From Rhodococcus sp. (in: high G+C Gram-positive bacteria) (GTDB lineage: Bacteria > Actinomycetota > Actinomycetes > Mycobacteriales > Mycobacteriaceae): a stretch of DNA of 5,074 bases. The notes below the pieces were generated by a model, which was not told where the DNA came from, ran no database searches, and saw only the letters and a list, made by a program, of their open reading frames with translations. This document shows, one piece after another, positions 1 to 5,074 of the stretch. The first letter of the stretch is position 1. The number at the start of each line of letters is the position of its first letter. The stretch covers positions 1 through 5,074 of the forward strand of contig JAAYXN010000256.1 of NCBI GenBank assembly GCA_012515885.1, read 5' to 3'. Both the position numbers and the translations under genes were made by a program.

Positions 1-116
1 CGCGACTACACCTGGGCGCGCTCGGCGTCCAACTGACTGAACTAACCAAGGAGCAGGCCGCCTACCTGGGCGTGGAAGTGGCCGGACCTTACAAGCCCGA
101 CCACTACCGGTACTGA
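1..116 (+). CDS. ahcY: S-adenosylhomocysteine hydrolase, C-terminal end (5' part outside window)
   Basis: The last 37 codons, read from base 3, end at a TGA at 114-116. The peptide carries LTKEQAAYLG followed by the terminal GPYKPDHYRY, which is the nearly invariant C-terminus of adenosylhomocysteinase (also called sahH). In this family the extreme C-terminal Lys and Tyr residues reach into the NAD site of the partner subunit of the tetramer. The enzyme is cytosolic and reversibly splits S-adenosylhomocysteine into adenosine and homocysteine, removing the product that inhibits methyltransferases. Start, Rossmann fold and catalytic residues lie outside the window. In many mycobacteria and relatives this gene is followed by tmk-mtrA-mtrB, but here the next gene is a convergent stress protein, so it closes its transcription unit. 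The family identification is secure. Confidence 0.96.
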   Translation, partial: RLHLGALGVQLTELTKEQAAYLGVEVAGPYKPDHYRY

Positions 117-130
117 GGTCGGCGCTGGCG

Positions 131-170
131 CGGGCTTGGACGCTGACGCGCGGTTAGGTACCCAAGCCCG
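131..170. terminator. Possible bidirectional terminator between ahcY and the stress-protein gene
   Basis: A perfect 9-bp inverted repeat, CGGGCTTGG at 131-139 and CCAAGCCCG at 162-170, encloses a 22-nt loop that is itself rich in GCG/CGC. It lies in the 90-bp gap between two convergent stop codons, where a terminator serving both strands would be expected. There is no U-tract on either side, which is common for actinobacterial terminators but leaves the call uncertain. The gap also repeats CTGGCGCGG at 125-133 and 196-204, with no assigned role. Confidence 0.4.
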
Positions 171-206
171 GCAAACAGCGCAGGCGCGGCTACCTCTGGC
201 GCGGAC

Positions 207-1091
207 CTACTCGTCGTACGTAATCTTCACGACCGCGACGACGGGTACTTGGTAGAGCACGGCTTGAGTGACCGAACCGATAACTCGTGCGGCGAATCCG
301 GAACGGCCATGGTCACCAACAACGGTGACGCAGCCCTGTTTGGCGGCGGCAATGATCGCTTCGGACGCTTGTCCTCTGAGCTGTTGGAGCGTGACTGGCA
401 CGTCCGGGTACTTCGTCTGCCAGTCATCGATCAGCTCGCGGCCGCGCCCTTCGGCGGCTTCTGCCGCAGCATTCAGGTAGTCACCAATTCCGGCTTCTCT
501 GATGGTTCGGGGATCCGTGGGCTCGTGCTGACGAGCCTGCACAACGAGCAGACCGGTATTGCGGCGACGGGCTTCGGCGAATGCGTACTCCATGACTTGG
601 TCGGACTCTTCATTCGGGTCCATGCCGACCACGACGGGTCCGGCCGGATCACCAGGTGGCCCGTGGACGACGATGACCGGGGACACTGCGCGGGCCGTGA
701 CCTTCTGGGAGACCGAGCCGAGCAGGGCCCGTTGCACTCCGCCGATCCCACGTGCGCCGACTACGACGACGCTTGCTTGCGTAGATGCGTTGAGCAGGAC
801 AGTAACTGGGTCGTCTTGGTGGAACTCGGTGGTGATGGTCAGGTCGGATGTCACCGTTGCGATGATTTCCCGGGCGCGGTTCAGGACTGCGTCACGGATT
901 CGTTCGATGTTAAGCGGCGGCATCGGCGCACCCCAAGTGCGGGGCGTGAGGAACGCGTAGATCACGTGCAACGGAGCTTCGCGCCGGATTGCTTCTTCAG
1001 CAGCGAAGACGAGCGCGGGCCGTGCATTCTCGGAGCCGTCGAAGCCAACAACGACTGCTCCAGCTGGAGTTTGGGTGTGGACGGAGTTCAT
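207..1091 (-). CDS. Tandem-domain universal stress protein (UspA family)
   Basis: This 294-residue soluble protein consists of two universal stress protein domains, roughly residues 11-143 and 151-291. Each starts with a beta strand and an acidic residue (VVVGFDGS and VVVGMDPN). Each ends with the nucleotide-binding signature G-x2-G-x9-G-(S/T): GARG then GS before a VSPVIVV strand, and GDHG then GS before a VPVVAVV strand. Both sites therefore look competent for ATP binding. Length and architecture match the two-domain mycobacterial proteins such as Rv2005c and Rv2623, which are linked to hypoxia, stress and growth arrest; the precise role here is unknown. The ATG at 1091 is supported by AAGGAGG (1097-1103 on this strand) five bases upstream. 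The gene converges on ahcY and lies 154 bp downstream of the RDD gene on the same strand. I saw no clear DosR-type palindrome in its leader, so hypoxic control is not shown. Confidence 0.93.
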   Translation of the reverse strand: MNSVHTQTPAGAVVVGFDGSENARPALVFAAEEAIRREAPLHVIYAFLTPRTWGAPMPPLNIERIRDAVLNRAREIIATVTSDLTITTEFHQDDPVTVLLNASTQASVVVVGARGIGGVQRALLGSVSQKVTARAVSPVIVVHGPPGDPAGPVVVGMDPNEESDQVMEYAFAEARRRNTGLLVVQARQHEPTDPRTIREAGIGDYLNAAAEAAEGRGRELIDDWQTKYPDVPVTLQQLRGQASEAIIAAAKQGCVTVVGDHGRSGFAARVIGSVTQAVLYQVPVVAVVKITYDE

Positions 1092-1139
1092 TTCAGCCTC
1101 CTTCGCGCCTCACCCGCTCAGTTGCGGGGGCCTGTTTTT

Positions 1140-1168
1140 ATTGTCTCGCCGTCGGTAAGGGATGTCAC
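1140..1168 (-). promoter_or_regulatory. Candidate promoter of the universal stress protein gene
   Basis: On the minus strand GTGACA (1163-1168, five of six matches to TTGACA) and GACAAT (1140-1145, four of six matches to TATAAT) are separated by exactly 17 bases. Transcription would begin near 1133, giving a leader of about 40 bases that carries the strong AAGGAGG site. The -10 lacks the initial T of the usual actinobacterial TANNNT, so the call is moderate. The rest of the gap back to the RDD stop codon (1169-1245) holds no gene and no convincing terminator hairpin, so read-through from the RDD gene remains possible. Confidence 0.4.
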
Positions 1169-1245
1169 GGGAGGGTTGCCAAGGGCGAACACGCGGGGTG
1201 CTCGGGGTGGAACGAGGCGGGGCAGATCCAGCGCGATCCGGATGC

Positions 1246-2079
1246 TCAGTCCAGGGCCGGGGATCCTGACGTGATCATGTGGGGTAGTTGACGCATTCGG
1301 TCGGACCGGGCTGCAGCGGTGGCGGCGCGGGACTGGGCGAGCGCGAACTCGCGGCTGCGTCGTTCGACTAGGACGGCTGCGATGAAATCCTCTGGGTGAA
1401 TCGGGATGGGCGGTGGCGGGGCGACGTAGCTGTTCAGGTGCTGTGCGAGCTGGAGCCCTAGTTCGGCTCGCGAGATCGGGTTCATCGTCGCGGCACGATT
1501 CAGGAACTGCCGAGCGGTCAAGGCCAAGCCGTCGGGTAGCCGGCGAATGTCAGCCGTCCGAGCCCATGTGGCAAGGTACGGCGGCATCTGGATCGGTGCA
1601 GGCGCAATGTTCGCGGTCCGGGTTCTGATCACGTAGGTGCCAGCGAGAATGTCGCCGACTCGTTTGCCTTTCGGGTGAGAAATCGACGTCAAAACCGCGA
1701 TCCCGCCGAGGGTCATCCACAGTTCACCGAACCCGACCAGAGCGCGCACGAAGGCTTGTCGGAATCGGACGGGTCCTCCGTCGTCGCGAACAACACGTAA
1801 CCCGACCGCCAGTTTTCCGAGGGAATATCCGCGCGTGAGTGTTTCGACAACGGCGGGAATGATGATGGTGACGGTGGCGATCGACGCGATCGTGAACGCG
1901 CCAATCATCGCTTCTGAAACGAGCTGGAGGCTCATCAGAATCAGATACAGCCAGAAGGAAGCCAGAGTGAGTATGACGAAAGCATCCAGCGCAGCGGAGA
2001 GAATACGGCTTGCGAACGACGCGGGCCGGACGTCAAGGAGGACACCTTCGCCGGTGAGGATCTCGTCGGTCATCGTCAT
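1246..2079 (-). CDS. RDD-family membrane protein with long C-terminal cytosolic domain
   Basis: The 277-residue product starts MTMTDEILTG. An RDD domain covers about residues 18-155: RPASFASRILSAALD holds the conserved Arg and first Asp (R25, D32), then hydrophobic segments lie near 33-52, 57-79 and 112-133, and the domain closes with KRVGDILAGTYVIRTR. The GYSLGKLAVGLRVV stretch (84-97) is typical of the family. RDD proteins are integral membrane proteins; a few have been linked to ion transport, but most have no known function. Residues 160-277 are soluble and contain LPDGLALTARQFLNRA, a proline run in VAPPPPIPIHPE and AAVLVERRSREFA. From memory, a domain like this recurs in actinobacterial RDD proteins next to SpoIIM/DUF58/MoxR genes. 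The reading frame stays open to a GTG at 2256, but the ATG at 2079 is chosen for its ribosome site. The gene is divergent from the SpoIIM-like gene. Confidence 0.87.
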   Translation of the reverse strand: MTMTDEILTGEGVLLDVRPASFASRILSAALDAFVILTLASFWLYLILMSLQLVSEAMIGAFTIASIATVTIIIPAVVETLTRGYSLGKLAVGLRVVRDDGGPVRFRQAFVRALVGFGELWMTLGGIAVLTSISHPKGKRVGDILAGTYVIRTRTANIAPAPIQMPPYLATWARTADIRRLPDGLALTARQFLNRAATMNPISRAELGLQLAQHLNSYVAPPPPIPIHPEDFIAAVLVERRSREFALAQSRAATAAARSDRMRQLPHMITSGSPALD

Positions 2080-2081
2080 GT

Positions 2082-2091
2082 CCTCACCTCC
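2082..2091 (-). promoter_or_regulatory. Ribosome binding site that fixes the RDD gene start
   Basis: The minus strand reads GGAGGTGAGG here. The GGAGGT core (2086-2091) lies six bases before the ATG at 2079 and twelve before the ATG at 2073. It therefore favours the start at 2079, and it argues against the 59-codon upstream extension to 2256, whose sequence looks like translated intergenic repeat and would overlap the start of the divergent gene. Confidence 0.8.
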
Positions 2092-2117
2092 GTTCCGCGG
2101 CGCGGGCCCCTTGTGGT

Positions 2118-2176
2118 CCCGACGGTGTGCCTGCTGAGCCCGACGGCGTGTCTGCTGAGCCGGGTGCTGAGCCCGG
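2118..2176. repeat. Two tandem 21-bp repeats plus decayed copies
   Basis: Copies at 2118-2138 and 2139-2159 abut directly and differ at only two of 21 positions (T/C at position 9, C/T at position 13). Each starts CCCGACGG and ends TGCTGAG. A shortened copy (CCGGGTGCTGAG, 2160-2171) and a further start (CCCGGTGTG, 2172-2180) follow. GCTGAGCC therefore recurs at 2133, 2154 and 2166. Spacing of 21 bp is two helical turns, so protein binding on one face of the DNA is possible, but slipped-strand duplication without function explains it equally well. Confidence 0.75.
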
Positions 2177-2248
2177 TGTGGTTCCAGCGAGGGCGCGTTT
2201 GGTCCGTCTTGAACCCCTCGCAGACCAACACTATGGGAAGGTGAGCCA

Positions 2249-3358
2249 GTGGACATCGATGTGTTCGGTGCGGTGCACGCGCAAAGCTGGCAGCGGCTTG
2301 AGGAGCTGACGCAGCGTCGTCGGCTAAGTGGAGCCGAAGCAGATGAGTTGGTGCGTCTTTACCAGCTTGTGTCCGCCCAGCTGTCCCAGGTGCGGTCCAC
2401 AGCCCCTGACCCGGTGCTGACCAGCAGGTTGTCGCAGTTGTTGGCGGCAGCGCGGTCGACGATCGCGGGGGCGCATGAACCGGCGTGGCGAGATGCTGCG
2501 AGGTTCGTGCTTGTCGCGGTGCCCGCAGCGCTCTACCGGCTGCGGTGGTGGGTTGTTGCGGTGACGGCGGGTTTCTTGCTGGTCGCGGTTGCGACCGGAC
2601 TTTGGGCGGCGACCCACCCGGAGGTACTGGCGTCGTTGGGCACGCAGAACGAACTCAAGGAGTACGCCGAAGAGGCTTTCGAGGCCTACTACTCGAATTA
2701 CCCGGCGCCAGCATTCGCGGCGCAGGTGTGGACGAACAACGCCTGGATTGCGCTGCAGTGTGTTGGTCTTGGAATCACGGGTATTTGGCCGGTCATGGTG
2801 CTTGTTCAGAACGCGGTTGCCGTGGGACAGGCCGGTGCGGTGATGGGTACGCACGGTTACTTGGCTGAGTTCTTTGGCCTGATCGCGCCGCACGGTTTGT
2901 TGGAGCTGACTGCGATTTTTGTCGCTGGTGCTGCCGGGCTCCGGCTCTTCTGGACGATGGTTGATCCGGGCCCGCGGCCAAGAGGGGAGGCGCTGGCCGC
3001 AGAAGGCCGAGCGATGATCGGAGTCGGCATCGGTCTGGTTGGTGTGCTGCTCGTCTCCGGGATTATCGAGGGTTTCGTTCCGCGGATGGCGATTCCCGGA
3101 GCGGCGAAAGTCCTGATCGGAGCGACTGCGTTGGCTGCGTTCCTGGCGTATGTCATCGTGCTTGGGCGGCGGGCGGTTGCTGCCGGGGAGACCGGCGACG
3201 TTGCCGAAGAACACCGGGCCGACGAGGTTCCAGTAGCCGGCCAGCGGTCTAGCGGTCCGACGAGGTTCCGGTGGCCGGGTAGCGGGCCGAGATCCGGTGG
3301 TCGAGGGCGCGGATTACAGCTTGCCAGCGGCTTTGAGCGCCAAGTATCTGTCAGCTAG
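2249..3358 (+). CDS. SpoIIM/DUF95-family integral membrane protein
   Basis: The 369-residue product begins with GTG at 2249; a stop in the same frame (2210-2212) rules out an earlier start, and AAGGTGA (2238-2244) lies four bases upstream. Residues 1-95 are soluble and helical (MDIDVFGAVH, RRLSGAEADELVRLYQ, HEPAWRDAARF). Hydrophobic segments follow near 100-120, 165-191, 207-237, 255-275 and 285-306. The motif PHGLLELTAIFVAGAAG (214-230) and the WTNN segment (161-164) mark the stage II sporulation protein M family. In Bacillus SpoIIM belongs to the SpoIID-SpoIIM-SpoIIP engulfment complex; non-sporulating actinobacteria carry relatives of unknown role, such as Rv3694c beside MoxR and DUF58 genes. 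From memory relatives are about 330 residues. The extra tail here (about 332-369) is rich in Gly, Arg, Ser and Pro, is encoded by repeat-derived DNA, and overlaps the DUF58 gene on the other strand by 45 bp. Confidence 0.88.
   Translation: MDIDVFGAVHAQSWQRLEELTQRRRLSGAEADELVRLYQLVSAQLSQVRSTAPDPVLTSRLSQLLAAARSTIAGAHEPAWRDAARFVLVAVPAALYRLRWWVVAVTAGFLLVAVATGLWAATHPEVLASLGTQNELKEYAEEAFEAYYSNYPAPAFAAQVWTNNAWIALQCVGLGITGIWPVMVLVQNAVAVGQAGAVMGTHGYLAEFFGLIAPHGLLELTAIFVAGAAGLRLFWTMVDPGPRPRGEALAAEGRAMIGVGIGLVGVLLVSGIIEGFVPRMAIPGAAKVLIGATALAAFLAYVIVLGRRAVAAGETGDVAEEHRADEVPVAGQRSSGPTRFRWPGSGPRSGGRGRGLQLASGFERQVSVS
3213..3300 (+). repeat. Imperfect direct repeats in the 3' end of the SpoIIM-like gene
   Basis: A 29-bp segment at 3219-3247 returns at 3257-3285 with four mismatches; both start CCGACGAGGTTCC. 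A third, decayed copy (CCGA then GATCCGGTGG, 3287-3300) may follow. AGCGGT is doubled at 3243-3248 and 3251-3256. The layout can be read as roughly 30-bp units with 8 extra bases (3243-3250) between the first two. The 38-bp spacing is not a multiple of three, so the copies are translated differently: DEVPVAGQR from the first and PTRFRWPGS from the second. Confidence 0.8.
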
Positions 3359-4606
3359 AGCAGGCGCCAGCGACTCGGGAAGCTCGTCCACAACGTCGGC
3401 CCCGGCCAGGCGGACCAACTCAATAACTGCTAGTCGCTCCAGCATTGTGCGTTCGGCAGCGGCTGCATCAAAGACATCGGCAACCGAGCCGCGTCGACTC
3501 GCCAGTTCGCCGAGTTCTTCATCTCTAACTGAGGCGACAACGACGGTGTGTTTGGTCGCGAGCGGGATGATCGCGTCCAAAAGCCCAGACTCAGCCGCCG
3601 CTGGCTCCAACGCGGTTAACAGCACCACAAGGGAACGCTGAGTTACCCGCCTCATGACCTCGGAGACGATGCGAGGCCAGTCAGCTTCGACAAGCTTTGG
3701 TTCAACGACGGCGAGTGCGTCAGCGACCGTTGGGAGTAACTGAGGACCGGTAATACCGCTGACCTGTGCCTGCGCGGTTCGATCCATCGCCACGAGGTCA
3801 ACGCGGTCCCCGGCCTTAGTGGTCAAGGCGGTGAGCAGCAACGCTGCTTCGATCGCTGCGTCCAGCCGGGGCAGATCACCGATTCGAGCTGCCGAGGTAC
3901 GTGAAGTGTCGATAACGACAAGCACTCGACGGTCCCGTTCGGGGCGCCAGGTCCGCACGACGACGTCCGCGCGCCGGGCTGTTGCTCGCCAGTCAATGGA
4001 GCGAACGTCGTCGCCAATTGTGTACTCACGCAACGAATCGAACTCGGTCCCCACACCACGAACTTGAACGGCCGTTCGACCATCCATTTCGCGCAGCCGA
4101 GCCAGCCGGGACGGCAAGTGTCGCCGGGAAGTGAACTCCGGGAGAACTCGCAGGTGGGCGGGGCAGGTGAGTGAGGCCTGCCGAGCGGCCAGCCCGAGCG
4201 GCCCGAGCGAGCGAACCGTAACCAGGTCAGCGGCCCGATCTCCACGCCTCGTCGGAATGAGCGTCGTCGTCAATCGCCGAGATTCACCCGCTGGCAAGTC
4301 CACAACGTGCCGGTCGTTGACCGCGCCCGCGGACGGGACCCAAGCGTCCCGGACGATGCCCCGAAGCCGCTTGCTGTTGTCATTGCGCACGGTCAACGTC
4401 GCCGTCGTAGTTTCAGACAGACGAACCGATCCGGGGGTAGTCCGGGCAAGTGCAACCCGACGCGGGGACGCGGCGAGCGCGACGTCAACCAAACACACCA
4501 GGAGCACCACAGCCGACCAGATGAGTACCGTCGCTGGCTGGGGGACAAGCATGGCGAGGACCACGCCGAACGCGGCGAGGATGACGGCCCGACCAGTGAT
4601 CGCCAT
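3314..4606 (-). CDS. DUF58-family protein with von Willebrand A-like domain and N-terminal membrane anchor
   Basis: The 430-residue product begins with two hydrophobic segments (about 6-22 and 26-46) that should anchor it in the membrane. A beta-rich stretch (about 50-155) with TATLTVRNDN and PAGESRRLTTTLIPTRRG follows. The DUF58 signature lies at 184-222: GVGTEFDSLREYTIGDD, then RSIDWRATARR and a VVRTWRPERDRR stretch. The next strand, VLVVIDTSRTSAAR (228-241), resembles a von Willebrand A metal site (D233, S235, T237). LPRLDAAIEAALLLTAL and GDRVDLVAMDR continue the fold. Members of this family commonly pair with MoxR ATPases, as here: the start codon is two bases after the moxR stop and only a weak ribosome site (AGGTAG, overlapping that stop) precedes it, so translation is probably coupled. 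The last 15 codons overlap the SpoIIM-like gene in antisense. The family is clear; the molecular role is not established. Confidence 0.92.
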   Translation of the reverse strand: MAITGRAVILAAFGVVLAMLVPQPATVLIWSAVVLLVCLVDVALAASPRRVALARTTPGSVRLSETTTATLTVRNDNSKRLRGIVRDAWVPSAGAVNDRHVVDLPAGESRRLTTTLIPTRRGDRAADLVTVRSLGPLGLAARQASLTCPAHLRVLPEFTSRRHLPSRLARLREMDGRTAVQVRGVGTEFDSLREYTIGDDVRSIDWRATARRADVVVRTWRPERDRRVLVVIDTSRTSAARIGDLPRLDAAIEAALLLTALTTKAGDRVDLVAMDRTAQAQVSGITGPQLLPTVADALAVVEPKLVEADWPRIVSEVMRRVTQRSLVVLLTALEPAAAESGLLDAIIPLATKHTVVVASVRDEELGELASRRGSVADVFDAAAAERTMLERLAVIELVRLAGADVVDELPESLAPALADRYLALKAAGKL

Positions 4607-4608
4607 TG

Positions 4609-5074
4609 CTACCTGGGAACCGGCACCGCAGCCAGCACGGAGGTGAGCACTGACTCAGCGGTGACCCCTTCAAGTTCCGCTTCGGCGCGCAACTGGACCC
4701 GGTGCCGCAGGGTCGGTAACGCGAGAGCCTTAACGTCGTCAGGAGTAATGAACGACCGGCCACTAAGCCAAGCCCAGGCCCGCGCGGTCGCCAGGAGCGC
4801 GGTTGCGCCTCGGGGGGAGACGCCGAGAGACAAGCTAGGTGCGGTGCGGGTAGCTCGGACTAGGTCGACGACGTAGCCAGTGACTTCAGGTGATACGACG
4901 ACTTGGGCGACGGCGGCCCGGGCTGCGGCGAGTTCGTCGGCTCCAGCGACCGGCCGGAGTCCAGCGGCGGCAAGGTTGCGGGGATCGAACCCGGTCGAGT
5001 GTCGACGGAGCACCTCGATCTCGTTTTCGCGAGTTGGGAGCGGCAGGGTGAGTTTGAGCAGGAACCGGTCGAGC
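4609..5074 (-). CDS. MoxR-family AAA+ ATPase, C-terminal part (5' part outside window)
   Basis: The last 154 codons are visible, ending at TAG (4609-4611). The frame stays open to the window edge, and the visible peptide starts LDRFLLKLTLPLPTRENE, matching the MoxR motif that follows sensor 1, usually seen as Q(L/F)DRF, with the Arg in arginine-finger position. The helical lid domain follows. Visible residues 84-90 (GVSPRGA) form the sensor 2 motif with its Arg, ahead of the conserved WLSGRSFITPDDVKALALPTLRHR stretch in two parts (102-111, 111-124). Walker A and B lie outside. MoxR proteins are hexameric ATPases thought to act as chaperones for complex assembly or metal insertion, usually with a von Willebrand A partner, here the DUF58 product two bases downstream. 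The GTG at 5013 is not the real start, because conserved family sequence lies upstream of it. Confidence 0.93.
   Translation of the reverse strand, partial: LDRFLLKLTLPLPTRENEIEVLRRHSTGFDPRNLAAAGLRPVAGADELAAARAAVAQVVVSPEVTGYVVDLVRATRTAPSLSLGVSPRGATALLATARAWAWLSGRSFITPDDVKALALPTLRHRVQLRAEAELEGVTAESVLTSVLAAVPVPR

Larger units (their letters stand above)
2080..2248. promoter_or_regulatory. Divergent control region between RDD and SpoIIM-like genes
   Basis: The 169 bp between the two divergent starts must hold promoters or leaders for both genes. Visible elements are tandem 21-bp repeats at 2118-2159 with decayed copies to about 2176, and a dyad TTGGTC (2199-2204) / GACCAA (2223-2228). Toward the SpoIIM-like gene, TTGAAC (2209-2214) is followed after 17 bases by TATGGG (2232-2237). 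That pair would place transcription start only a few bases before the GTG, so it is a weak candidate. Toward the RDD gene I see no convincing -10/-35 pair close to the ribosome site; TAGTGT on the minus strand (2230-2235) fits TANNNT but is about 150 bases away. Confidence 0.4.

Noticed and set aside
1092..1245. DosR-type operator or riboswitch in the stress protein leader
   Set aside because: I found no palindrome resembling the GGGAC-GTCCC DosR core at promoter distance and no extended conserved leader structure; only a simple promoter candidate could be supported.
249..1274. Long open frame of 341 codons on the + strand opposite the stress protein gene
   Set aside because: It is antisense to a gene with two intact stress-protein signatures, its product has no recognisable motif and is unusually rich in Cys and Arg, and it has no good ribosome site. 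It is an open antisense frame typical of G+C-rich DNA.
2118..2176. CRISPR-like array
   Set aside because: The 21-bp units abut with no spacers, there are only two good copies, and no cas genes are visible.
2324..3214. 296-codon open frame on the - strand opposite the SpoIIM-like gene
   Set aside because: The product is an Arg/Gln/His-rich string without domains, lying opposite a clear multispanning membrane protein with the PHGLLEL motif.
4131..4646. + strand open frame opposite the DUF58 gene
   Set aside because: Composition is Arg/Ser/Thr-rich with no motif, and the opposite strand encodes the DUF58 N-terminus and the end of MoxR.
4609..5013. A separate short gene starting at GTG 5013
   Set aside because: The frame continues upstream to the window edge with the MoxR sequence LDRFLLKLTLPLPTRENE, so this is only the 3' part of a larger gene.
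1..5074. Insertion sequence, phage, tRNA or attachment site
   Set aside because: No transposase or integrase coding, no long terminal inverted repeats with target duplications and no tRNA-like cloverleaf were seen; the region looks like chromosomal backbone.

Overview
The window comes from a G+C-rich actinobacterium. Both the protein families and the gene order point that way: from memory, the layout RDD protein / SpoIIM-like protein / DUF58 protein / MoxR ATPase, with the SpoIIM-like gene on the opposite strand to the rest, matches the Mycobacterium tuberculosis Rv3695-Rv3692 neighbourhood and related loci in other Actinobacteria. Species or genus cannot be fixed from the sequence alone. Both edges cut genes.

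Layout from left to right. The last 37 codons of S-adenosylhomocysteine hydrolase (ahcY/sahH, + strand) end at 116. A short convergent gap follows, with a 9-bp inverted repeat that could end transcription from both sides. A tandem-domain universal stress protein (207-1091, - strand) follows, with a strong ribosome binding site and a plausible promoter of its own. Next is an RDD-family membrane protein with a long C-terminal cytosolic domain (1246-2079, - strand). A 169-bp divergent gap with tandem 21-bp repeats and a dyad separates it from a SpoIIM/DUF95-family multispanning membrane protein (2249-3358, + strand). That gene runs tail to tail, with a 45-bp overlap, into a DUF58 protein (3314-4606, - strand). 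The DUF58 gene lies directly downstream of a MoxR-type AAA+ ATPase gene (4609 to beyond 5074, - strand), whose 5' part is outside the window.

MoxR ATPases paired with DUF58 (von Willebrand A-like) proteins are thought to work as chaperone/co-factor pairs. The recurrent presence of an RDD protein and a SpoIIM-like protein beside them suggests a membrane-associated assembly, but its job is not established and this sequence does not reveal it. The stress protein and ahcY appear to be independent neighbours.

The most unusual local feature is at the 3' end of the SpoIIM-like gene. An imperfect repeat with an out-of-frame 38-bp spacing lies in its last 150 bases. Read in the frame of the first copy, the second copy contains a TAG at the point where the first has CAG. 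This suggests that a repeat-driven frame change carried the protein past an ancestral stop near residue 331 and into the end of the DUF58 gene. No wholly new system is evident: this is a known but poorly understood gene neighbourhood with some interesting local DNA structure.
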